Of a stretch of 36,032 nucleotides of DNA, positions 27,746 to 36,032 are shown piece after piece. The notes under the pieces were generated by a model, which was not told where the DNA came from, did not search any database, and was given only the letters and a program-made list of their open reading frames with translations. Origin of the DNA: Minisyncoccota bacterium (GTDB taxonomy: Bacteria; Patescibacteriota; Minisyncoccia; UBA6257; JAKLIH01); the NCBI GenBank assembly GCA_028702045.1, contig JAQVPP010000002.1, positions 1-36,032 on the forward strand. The letters run 5' to 3'. How positions within the stretch are numbered: the stretch's first letter is position 1; each line of letters begins with the position of its first letter. The translations under genes and the position numbers were made by a program.

Positions 27746-29404
27746 ATGAAAAATATATTAATTGCTACAGCTTGACCATATGTAAATGGAGATTTGCATA
27801 TAGGACATACAGGAGGCTACTTACTTCCAGCAGATATTATTGCTCGCTATCACAGATTAATTAAGAATAATGTTTGTGTTGTTTCTGGTGCAGACTGTCA
27901 TGGCACGCCAGTAACAGTAGAAGCAGAGAAAACTAATATATCTCCACAAGAGATAGTAGACAAGTATTACCCAACTCACTTAGAGATATTTGATAAGTTA
28001 AATATTAATTTTGATATATATACTAAAACTACTACAGATAATCATAAGCAAACAGTCCAGGATGTTTTCTTAACTTTACTTAACAAGGGATACATATTCA
28101 AACAATCATCTGTTCAGTTTTTTAGTCAAAAAGAAAATAAATTCTTACCAGATAGATATGTAAAAGGTATATGTCCATTTTGTAATCAAGAAACTAGTGC
28201 TGATCAATGTGATAACTGCAACAAAATTATAGAAGCAAGTGAACTAAAAGATCCAATAAGTAAATTAACCAATAGTCCTGTTATTTTAAAAGAAACAGAG
28301 CACTATTACATGGACTGATCTAAGGCTGAAGATTTTCTTAAACAGTATTTTAATGAATACAAAGATAATTGGAAAGACTGGGTCCAGTCTGAAACAAAGG
28401 CTTGACTTGATCAAGGGCTAAAGCCTTGACCAATCACAAGAGATATGGACTGAGGCATAGAGATTCCCAAAAATGATATTCCAGAAGACCTTCTAATAGA
28501 TAACATAGAAAACAAGAGAATATATGTTTGATTTGAGGCTGTTATTGGCTATCTTTCAGCTACCAAAGAATTACTAAAAGATAAGTATACTGATTTTTGA
28601 TTTAGCAAAAATTGTAAGCAATACTATTTCATGGGTAAGGATAATTTAGTCTTCCACACATTATTCTGGCCAGCACAACTTCATTTATATAACCCAGATA
28701 TCAATTTACCTGATGTTTTGAGTGTTAATAATTTCCTAAACCTTGAGAATAAGAAGTTTTCCAAAAGCAAAGGGATTACTATTAGCAATATATACATGGT
28801 AGATACTTATGGCCTAGACCAAACTCGCTTTTATTTAGCTTCTATTTGTCCTGAGGCAAATGATGCTAACTTTATGTGAAAAGATTTTCAGCAAAAAATT
28901 AATGATGTCCTTAACTCAAATTTTGGCAACCTGGTTAACAGAATTTTAAAGTTGTTTAAGGATTACGAAATACCTAATATACCTGCCAGCGATGAAGTAA
29001 TTAATAAAATAAAAGAAACAAAAGATAAGGTATGTACTTCTCTTGAAAAAGTTGAAATTAAAAATTATGTTAATAATTTTTGTTCATTAATTGATTTTTC
29101 AAATAAATATTTATCAATTAAGGCTCCATGGAAAAATAAAGATAATATTGATGAATTTAATCAAACAATGATAGATTGTTTCTATCTTTTAGTTGCTATT
29201 GATATTTTTATCAAACCTCTATTAATTAAAAGTTCAGAAAAAATAGAACAAATGTTAAATATACAAATAGATTATTGAAAAGATGATATTATCTCTCAAA
29301 TTAAAGATAATATTAAACAAATTAAAAGAACAGATGACATTCAACCTATTTTTTCAAAAATAGAAGATGATCAAATTAATCAAGAAATTGATAAATTAAA
29401 TTAA
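27746..29404 (+). CDS. metG: Methionyl-tRNA synthetase
   Basis: 552 residues joined across nine TGA (Trp) codons, plus four TGG. The N-terminus ILIATAWPYVNGDLHIGHTGGY contains the HIGH motif, and its Trp is TGA. A zinc knuckle CPFCNQETSADQCDNC is in the connective domain. VWFEAVIGYLSA follows, with Trp again TGA. The KMSKS loop is KFSKSKG. The C-terminal helical anticodon-binding domain is complete; there is no Trbp111-type tRNA-binding tail. TGA at VWFEA and AWPY is strong evidence for UGA = Trp. It is the last gene of the lysS operon. Confidence 0.96.
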
Positions 29405-29410
29405 GCTTAT

Positions 29411-29439
29411 TTGACAAAAAATTATTATTTTTATAAAAT
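29411..29439 (+). promoter_or_regulatory. Promoter for the small-protein/HEPN/alr operon
   Basis: TTGACA (29411-29416), 17-nt spacer, TAAAAT (29434-29439), ending 23 nt before ATG 29463. It has the same hexamers and spacing as the pilB promoter. Confidence 0.7.
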
Positions 29440-29462
29440 TAATTAAAATATATATAATTATT

Positions 29463-29741
29463 ATGAGTCAAACAAAATTTTCAAAAAAAATTCCATTAAC
29501 TCTAGAAAATATAGAAAAAATACCCAACAACAAGCCAGGTATTTACCGTATCTTAAATAAAAAAGAAGATATTATTTTATTTTGGAAAATAAAAAACGGA
29601 GGAATGAAAGAGGATATATGGAACCATAAAGGAACAAACAATGAAGGTGTCTTTTTCCAATACAAAATAGCTCTTAATAATAAAGAGGCTGACAAAATGC
29701 AACAAGAAGAACTAAAAAAATGAAAACCTGTTTTTGAATAA
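29463..29741 (+). CDS. Small GIY-YIG-like protein, probably not catalytic
   Basis: 92 residues, read through one TGA (Trp) near the end to TAA; two TGG are also used. The opening, IPNNKPGIYRILN, resembles the GIY start of GIY-YIG domains. The closing ALNNKEADKMQQEELKKWKP resembles the usual EA-x-x-x-E tail. The YIG strand and the catalytic Arg are not visible, so nuclease activity is doubtful. It is first in an operon with a HEPN-like protein 9 nt downstream. The family assignment is tentative; hypothetical protein is the safe alternative. Confidence 0.55.
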
Positions 29742-29750
29742 TCTATACAA

Positions 29751-30170
29751 ATGACTAATATTAAGGATATAAAAGAATTATTTTTAAAAGCATCCTATCA
29801 TTACTCATATCAACATCCCAAAACCCATGAAACAGAAAAAACTGAAGCTTTTTTAATTCAATGCACCTTATTAGAAGGTGTTTTGTACAATTTGGCTTTA
29901 AAAAATATTGAAAAAAGATTCACTAATTTATATAAAAAAAGAGAAAAATATTATTCATTAGATAATATCATTAGCGATCTTTTTTTAATAAAAATTATTT
30001 CAAAAGAAGATTTTAAAAAACTTGAAGAATTTAAACATGACAGAAATAAGTATTTTCACAGTATTTTAAAAAATAATTCTAAAATTAGAGAAAAAGAATT
30101 AGGGGAAAAATATTCTCTATATAAAACAATAACCTGGAAAATGATTGAAAAATTAGAAAATCAAAAATAA
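29751..30170 (+). CDS. HEPN-domain-like protein
   Basis: 139 residues, mostly helical. A helix with LIQCTLLEGVLYNLAL is followed by a second helical half. The segment HDRNKYFHSIL contains R98-x4-H103, the R-x(4-6)-H signature of HEPN ribonucleases. HEPN proteins include RNase toxins of toxin-antitoxin and defence systems, but also non-toxic DUF4145-like proteins. Its only Trp is TGG. It lies 9 nt after a 92-residue partner and 2 nt before alr, inside a housekeeping-type operon. Assignment rests on the motif and helical pattern only. Confidence 0.6.
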   Translation: MTNIKDIKELFLKASYHYSYQHPKTHETEKTEAFLIQCTLLEGVLYNLALKNIEKRFTNLYKKREKYYSLDNIISDLFLIKIISKEDFKKLEEFKHDRNKYFHSILKNNSKIREKELGEKYSLYKTITWKMIEKLENQK

Positions 30171-30172
30171 TT

Positions 30173-31264
30173 ATGAACACTGATTACAGAAATTGAATAG
30201 AAATAAACCAACAAAACCTTCTTCATAATTTTCATATTTTTAAAAAATTATCCAAAAATAAAATAGGAGGAGTTATTAAGTCTAACGCATATGGGCATGG
30301 ATTTTTAGAAATTGCCAATATCTTAAGCAAAGCAAATATTGATTATTTTATAGTAGATTCTATAGCTGAAGCTGTTTTTTTAAGAAAAAATAAAATTCAA
30401 AAACCTATTCTTATTTTAGGTTATACAAAAAAAGATTCTTTTAAAAAAGCTTCTATAAATAATATTGAATTAACTATTTCTTCTTTTGAAAATTTAACTA
30501 ATGCAATTAATTTTTCAAAAAAACATAAACTAAATATTCATATCAAACTAGATACTGGTATGCATAGACAAGGTTTTCAGGAAACAGATATACTTAAGTT
30601 AAAAGAAATTTTAAATACAAAACCAAATAATCTTAATATTACAGGTATATATTCTCATTTACTCAAGGCTAGCTCTAAAAAAATTTCTATAAAACAAAAC
30701 AATCTTTTTAAAAAAATGTTAAACATCCTTAATCTTAAAGATATATTAACTCATCTCATAGCCACAGAGGCCACTTTTCTTTATCCTAATATGAGATATG
30801 ACATGACACGTATTGGCCTTGGCCTATATGGAATATATCCTTCTCTTGAAAAAAAGAAAAAATTTGAAAAAGTTTTTAAATTAAAACCAGTACTTTCTTG
30901 GCATACTATTATTTCTGAAATTAAATATGTGAAAAAAGGAGAGACTATAGGGTACAAAGGCACTTATACATTAACAAGAGATTCAAAAATAGGCATATGT
31001 CCCATAGGTTACTGGCATGGATATACCAGAAAATTATCTAACTTGGGTTATGTGTTAGTTAATAATAAAAAAGCTAAAATACTAGGTAATATCTCTATGG
31101 ACATGATTTGTATTGATCTTACTAATATTGATTGCTCAGTTAATGATACAGTAACCCTAATTAATGAAGAAATATCTATTGAAAAATTATCAAAACTATC
31201 AGATAACTATACTTATGAATTTGCAACAAGGCTTAATCCAAAAATTAAAAAAATAATTAAGTAA
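30173..31264 (+). CDS. alr: Alanine racemase
   Basis: 363 residues, read through one TGA (Trp) at residue 8 (YRNWIEIN, a usual Alr start); two TGG are also used. A PLP enzyme that makes D-alanine for peptidoglycan. The PLP Lys is K36 in VIKSNAYGHG. DTGMHRQGF follows, then RIGLGLYGIYP, the catalytic Tyr region GETIGYKGTY, and GNISMDMICIDLT. The usual GYADGYPR is GYWHGYTR here. With the standard code the start would appear far downstream. It implies that the cell makes or remodels its own peptidoglycan. Confidence 0.94.
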
Positions 31265-31266
31265 AT

Positions 31267-31959
31267 ATGTGAAAAAAACCAAAACAACATGTTTTAGTTA
31301 TTGCCAATACAATAGATGAGGAATTTGATTATCTAATGTTTTTATTAAAAGATATGGATTTTTTTAATCAATATGGATATGAAGTTGCACTTCCTGATCA
31401 TCCATTTTTTTTAAATATTTCTAAAAACCCTTCTTTATTAAAATCTTTAAACCTAGAAGAAGTCAAAAATATATTCAAAAAAGAAATATATGACCCAACT
31501 TTTTTTGAAAAAGGAATAAAAAAAATTAATGAAAATATTGAATTAATTGAAAAAGCTATCCAGAGAATGAAAAAGTTAAAAAAATGAAAATTCAAAATTT
31601 TTAAAAAATATAAAGTGAAATTAACAGCATTTGGTGCTGGTGGATCATATATTTTTCAGTGTGGTATCGTGCTAATAACATTAAATGAAAAGGGAGAATT
31701 TTATCAAAACCCATGAAATACTATTATTCATGAAATAGTTCATATTGGTATTGAAAAAAGTTTAGTAAATAAATTTAAATTAACGCACACTGAAACAGAA
31801 ACAATAGTTGATGCAATTTGTGCAAATTATTTAGGCGACATGTTAATTGACTATAAGCTTGAAGGTTTATCAGACAAAAAATTATTTAACCTTATTAATA
31901 AAGACAATCTTATGGAACTTCCTCGTATTATTAAAGAATATAAAAAACTAAAAATATAA
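31267..31959 (+). CDS. Putative HEIVH zinc metallopeptidase
   Basis: 230 residues with three TGA (Trp) and no TGG; the second codon itself is TGA, directly after ATG. The central part has an HExxH zinc-binding motif, H155-E156-I-V-H159, in a hydrophobic helix (NTIIHEIVHIGIE). About 17-20 residues later TETIVDAIC offers candidate third ligands. There is no signal peptide, so it is probably cytoplasmic. It resembles small single-domain zincins, but I cannot name the family. It begins 2 nt after alr and is last in the operon, followed by a strong terminator. Confidence 0.75.
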
Positions 31960-31974
31960 CAAATAAGTTTTATT

Positions 31975-32004
31975 AAAAAAAGAGGATTTTTATCCTCTTT
32001 TTTT
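31975..32004. terminator. Bidirectional terminator after the metallopeptidase gene
   Basis: A7-GAGGAT pairs perfectly with ATCCTC-T7 around a short T loop. The A and T runs let it serve the plus-strand operon and the convergent minus-strand small gene. Confidence 0.9.
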
Positions 32005-32036
32005 AATTTCTTAATCAAACAAATTCAAAAAATCAT

Positions 32037-32246
32037 TTATCAATCCTCCTTTATTGAGCATGGATATATATTTATTAAAAAACATATAATTACTACAATT
32101 AAACCACTAATAAACCAAACAAGCCACAACGAGAAGTCTAAACAATGCGACAAAATTTCATAAAAAGCATAAGTTATTCCTAATAATAAAATAACTTTAA
32201 ATATATTTCTTATCAGTTTTCTTATCAGTTTATATAATAAAGACAT
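32037..32246 (-). CDS. Small membrane protein with two transmembrane segments
   Basis: 68 or 69 residues. Two hydrophobic helices (about residues 16-31 and 40-61) are separated by a short loop; the N-terminus is basic and the C-terminus acidic. No family is recognised. Two Trp are TGG. The reading frame ends TGA-TAA: under the cell's code the TGA adds a final Trp, while under the standard code it is the stop. It has a GGAGGAT Shine-Dalgarno and its own promoter. This is the same organisation as the pair at 23311-24146. Confidence 0.7.
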
Positions 32247-32252
32247 TATACT

Positions 32253-32259
32253 ATCCTCC
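32253..32259 (-). promoter_or_regulatory. Shine-Dalgarno sequence for the small minus-strand gene
   Basis: On the minus strand GGAGGAT, 6 nt before the ATG. A strong match, absent from the neighbouring core genes. Confidence 0.8.
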
Positions 32260-32282
32260 GTAAATTTTAAGATTCTAGTATT

Positions 32283-32311
32283 ATTATACCATATAATGCA
32301 ACGTCATACAA
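32283..32311 (-). promoter_or_regulatory. Promoter for the small minus-strand gene
   Basis: On the minus strand TTGTAT, 17-nt spacer, TATAAT. It is divergent from the trxA promoter 30 nt away. Confidence 0.6.
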
Positions 32312-32340
32312 ACAACAAATATAAATATTTACAATTCTTT

Positions 32341-32368
32341 TTGATTTTTTAAAATAATTTGATATAAT
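32341..32368 (+). promoter_or_regulatory. Promoter for trxA
   Basis: TTGATT (32341-32346), 16-nt spacer, TATAAT (32363-32368), ending 26 nt before ATG 32395. The leader is AT-rich with no Shine-Dalgarno. Confidence 0.65.
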
Positions 32369-32394
32369 ATATATACAAATTTAAACAAAGTAAT

Positions 32395-32721
32395 ATGAAA
32401 GAAATAACAAACAATGAGTTTGAAACTGAAGTTTTAAATTCAAGTGAAATGGTTTTAGTTGACTTCTGGGCACCATGATGTGGTCCATGTCAAATGATTA
32501 CTCCAATTCTAGAACAACTAAGCCAAGAAAATATAATCAAAGTAGTTAAGGTCAATGTAGATACTGCAGATAATCAAGTTTTAGCTGCTAAATATAAAGT
32601 ATCCAGCATCCCTAATATGTTCATTTTTAAAAATGGAGAAATAGTAAAACAACTATTAGGTTATCATAGTCTTGATCAAATAAAACAAGAAATAGAATCT
32701 ATCAATGAAGCAAATAATTAA
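32395..32721 (+). CDS. trxA: Thioredoxin
   Basis: 108 residues, the normal thioredoxin length. The active site is VDFWAPWCGPCQ with redox cysteines C29 and C32. The Trp just before the first Cys, invariant in thioredoxins, is encoded by TGA, while the Trp four residues earlier is TGG. The cis-Pro loop SSIPNMFIFKNG is present. A cytoplasmic disulfide reductase. Its end overlaps the start of argS by 17 nt. This gene is the clearest single proof that UGA means Trp, since Gly here would give a non-thioredoxin GCGPC site. Confidence 0.97.
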
Positions 32722-34414
32722 AACAGAATTATTAAATATTTGTAACACTCTAAAAGAAACTGAATTTAAAAATTTAAATACAGACGCTATTTCTTTTGAA
32801 ATAAATTATGGAACAAGTTTTGGTGATTACTCATCCAATATTTGTTTTTCTATTTCAAAACAAATAAATATACCTCCTAAAGTTGTAGCAGAAAAAATAA
32901 TTAACTTATTTAGTCAAAAACAATATTTTTCTGAAGTTTTTGAAAAAAATAACTTCTTAAATTTTAATATTAATAGGAATTTTTTAAACAAATATATATT
33001 AAGTTTCCCAAAAAATAAAATATCTTATCCAAAAACAAATAAAAAAATACAAGTTGAGTTTGTTTCAGCTAATCCAACAGGCCCACTTACCATAGCTAAT
33101 GCTCGTGGAGCCTTCTATGGTAATGCTTTAGCTAATATTTTGAAATTTACAGGGAATGATGTTACTAAAGAGTATTATGTAAATGACAAAGGTAATCAGA
33201 TTTTTCATTTGGGTGTTACTCTTTTAAAAATACTAAACATCGATCCACAAGTTGAGTACAGCGAAGATAATTTATACAAAGGAGATCACTTAACTGAATT
33301 AGCTAAAGAAGTAAAAGATGCTGCGCTAAAATATGAGAAAAAATTAAAAGATATTCCAGATCTTGATAAAAATACTAAAAGAACATTAGTTGAAATAACA
33401 ATTGGACGCTTAGCAGCAAATATTAATTTAGAAAAAATTAAAAAAGCACTTAATAACCAATGCAATATTCATTTTGATAACTATTTTTGTGAAAGTTTTT
33501 TATGATCAACAGATACTTTTAGTTTCCTTCTTAAACAAAAACTTATTTACGAAAAAGATAAAGCCTTGTTTTTAAAAACAACTCTATTTAATGATGACAA
33601 GGATAGAGTAGTTATGAGAAGTGATAATACTCATACATACTTTTTCACTGATATTGTTTACCATTTAAATAAGTTTGGTGCTAATATCAAAACTCTTTCA
33701 GATAGTTTTCCTAATTCATACAAGAAATTTGTTAACAGAAAATTTGATAAAGTTATAGACATATTTGGAGCAGATCATTACTCAGAAGCAAATCAACTAA
33801 AGACAATGATGGAGTACTTTAAGTCCAAACAAGTTATTGACCTACACTCCAATCTTGATATTCTTTTAATGCAGTTCTTAACTTTACAAGGAGGAGAGAA
33901 GATGTCTAAAAGAAAAGGTAATTTCAATACTCTAGAGGATTTCGTAAACACTGCTTCTCTTGATGCAGCCAACTTCTTTATTTTAGAAAGAAGTATAGAC
34001 AAGCATCTTATATTTGATATGAATTTAGCTAAAGAACAATCTGAAAAAAATCCAGTCTTCTATACTCAATATGCATATGCACGTATATGTAGTATATTAA
34101 AAAAGAATTTTTTCAAATTTAATATCTATAAGAATCTAGATATATTACAAGAACCAGAGGAAATAAAATTAATGAAATTAATTATCAAATTACCTGATTT
34201 AATTGAAGAAGTTTCCAATAATTACCAGATTCATTTATTAACCTCATACTTAATTGAATTATCTAAAACATTCCATGCATTTTATACTAATCACAATATA
34301 TTAAAATCTAATTTCAAACTAAAACAAGCTCGCCTTAATTTGATTAAGTCAGTGAAGACTGCTTTCGAGATTTGTTTTAATTTAATCAACATAAAACCTA
34401 AACAAAAAATGTAA
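32705..34414 (+). CDS. argS: Arginyl-tRNA synthetase
   Basis: 569 residues read through one TGA (Trp) at 33503-33505. The N-terminal Add1 domain (about residues 1-100) is followed by VEFVSANPTGPLTIANARGAF. The ATP-binding HIGH motif of class I synthetases, usually HVGH at this place, is replaced by TIAN (residues 129-132), losing both His. The KMSKS loop GGEKMSKRKGNF is intact. The C-terminal DALR anticodon-binding domain is present (YTQYAYARICSIL onwards). The gene overlaps trxA by 17 nt and ends 2 nt before polA. The variant HIGH motif may be usual in its lineage. Confidence 0.94.
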
Positions 34415-34416
34415 TA

Positions 34417-36032
34417 ATGAAAGAAAAATTTGTCATAATAGATGGTAATGCCTTAGTTCACAGGGCTTACCACGCCATTACATCACTAGTTTCCCCACAA
34501 GGCAAACCAGTTAACGCTGTATATGGTTTTTTTATGATACTTTTTTCAGCTCTTAAAGAATTAAAGCCAAAATATATAGTTGCTACTTTTGATGTAGCTA
34601 AAAAAACTTTTAGGCACGAGGTTTTTAAGGACTACAAGGCCACTAGAATCAGACAGCCAGACAATCTATATGACCAAATACCTTTAGTTAAGGAATTACT
34701 TAATAAACTAAATATCCCTATTTATGAACAAGAGGGTTATGAGGCTGATGATGTAATAGGATCACTGGTTAATCAAATTAATGGTGACCTAGATATTACT
34801 ATAGTTACTGGAGATCTAGACTTACTTCAACTTTTAAAAGAAAATGTGACTATCTGAACTTTAAAAAAAGGAATCAAAGATAGTATTATCTATGACATAC
34901 CTAAATTCAAGGAAAGATACAACATAGAAGTAGAACAGTTTGTTGATTATAAAGGAATCAAAGGAGATCCATCAGACAATATACCTGGAGTAAAGGGACT
35001 TGGTGACATTTCTGCTCAAAAATTATTAAAAAAACATTATTCAATTGAAAATATCATCAAAGAAGGAGATCAGATTGTAAATGATCCGCTTATTCCAGAT
35101 AAGGAAAAAAAGATTTATCTTAAATTTTTAGAACATAAAGATGAAGCCCTGTTCTCTAAACAATTATCAACAATTATTACCAATCTTGACCTTAATTTTA
35201 AATTAAATGATTCTTTATTTTTTATAGAAAACCCACAAGAAGCTATGTCTGCTTTTAGGCAATTTGGTTTTATTTCATTAATTAAACAGATTCAGGAAAA
35301 CTTCATCAATACGCAGCCTACCCAATCTTCACAAAATACAAGTTTTTCAGAAATTTCTTCTCTTGAGGAAATTAGTGACTCTTCTGATACCATATATTGT
35401 TACCTAAACAGTAGTGGTAAGTATTTAGAAAGAACTTTTGACTATTTCTATTTTTTGATTAATGATGTTTATTATAAAATAAAAAAAGAAAATGTTTCTT
35501 CTTTTGATTTACAAAACTTATTTAAAAATAAAATTATTATCACTTTTGATGCTAAAGTTCTTTATCAGGAATATGAGTTAAACGATTTTGAATTTGAGGA
35601 TTTAAAAATATATGAGTGATTAATTAATAGTGATAAGAGTAGTTTTGATCTAAGTTACTTAAGTAAAAAATATACTAGTACATTAAGTAATAATATAGAA
35701 GATATATTTATTAATATTAATGATATTTATGAACATATCAAGCAAGAAATAAACAAATCAAATCTTCAAGATATTTATGATTTTATAGATAGTCCATTAA
35801 TTAAAGTATTAGCTTTAATGGAAAAAAATGGCATATCTCTTGATATTATGAAATTAAATGAGCTAATTGATAAAATTACTCCGCAAATAGAAGAAACTAA
35901 AAAAGAAATTTTCAAATTATCTAATAAAGAAATCAACCTAAAGTCACCTAAACAAGTTTCAGAACTATTGTTTCAGGACTTAAAGATACCAATGTCAAAG
36001 TTAAAAAAGACTAAAACCAAACAAATCTCAAC
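34417..36032 (+). CDS. polA: DNA polymerase I, 3' partial
   Basis: 538 codons are present; the polymerase domain lies beyond the window. Two TGA (Trp) codons, no TGG. The N-terminal 5' flap nuclease domain is intact: VIIDGNALVHRAYHA, FDVAKKTFRHEVFKDYKATR, GYEADDVIGSL, TGDLDLLQL, KGDPSDNIPGVKGLG. The region that corresponds to the 3'-5' exonuclease (about residues 315-440) is degenerate. The Asp-x-Glu of the first exonuclease motif is not found, though FDAKVLYQEY and the YEWLINSD stretch align loosely with later motifs. Proofreading is therefore probably absent. Residues after about 450 begin the fingers/thumb region (LIKVLALMEKNGISLD). Confidence 0.95.

Noticed and set aside
32485..32487. TGA in thioredoxin as selenocysteine
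   Set aside because: The position is the Trp before the redox Cys, both Cys are normal TGT, and no SECIS-like hairpin follows; TGA is used in many unrelated genes.
1..36032. CRISPR arrays, rRNA and tRNA genes
   Set aside because: I saw no regularly spaced direct repeats, no rRNA-like stretches and no cloverleaf-like sequence. The gaps between genes are mostly under 150 nt and are accounted for by promoters, leaders and terminators.

Overview
The window is very AT-rich DNA from a bacterium that reads UGA as tryptophan. With the standard code, rpoB, rpoC, metG, argS, polA, thioredoxin and the pilus genes all appear broken by in-frame TGA. With TGA = Trp each becomes a single full-length gene, and the TGA codons fall on invariant tryptophans: thioredoxin WCGPC, RpoB MPWYGY and MEVWALEAYG, RpoC HIWYLK, MetRS AWPYVNG and VWFEA. 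Every stop I could place is TAA. The type IV pilus genes, the pilins with LamG domains and AWSxNxGWI repeats, and the compact housekeeping proteins look like Patescibacteria (Candidate Phyla Radiation) rather than Mollicutes. The reassignment differs from the UGA = Gly known in Gracilibacteria and Absconditabacteria. The lineage is inferred; the code is seen directly.

Layout. 1-14596 is a type IV pilus locus: a 5'-truncated Cys-rich protein, pilB, pilC, a prepilin ending in a Kazal-like domain, and a 950-residue prepilin-like protein with two LamG domains and two Cys motifs. Next comes an interruption made of an IS30-family element and a self-contained secreted-protein gene. The locus then resumes with a prepilin carrying AWSxNxGWI repeats, a PilX-like membrane protein, a PilM-PilN/O fusion and a small basic protein. 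14698-23268 holds rpoB-rpoC-iscS-iscU, ending in a terminator. 23311-24146 is a minus-strand pair of small membrane proteins. 24290-29404 holds lysS-serS-ftsQ-like-metG. 29463-31959 holds a small GIY-YIG-like protein, a HEPN-like protein, alr and an HEIVH metallopeptidase. 32037-32246 is a minus-strand small membrane protein. 32395-36032 holds trxA-argS-polA, with polA cut by the window end.

Two gene populations are visible. Core genes use mostly TGA for Trp (57 TGA to 21 TGG by hand count) and start 21-28 nt after a clear -10 box with no Shine-Dalgarno sequence. Four accessory genes (9062-10345, 23733-24146, 23311-23733, 32037-32246) use TGG only (10 TGG; one TGA at a possible stop) and have G-rich Shine-Dalgarno sequences. 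I read these four as imports from a standard-code source. The IS30 transposase, by contrast, uses TGA internally and so only works in a UGA = Trp cell.
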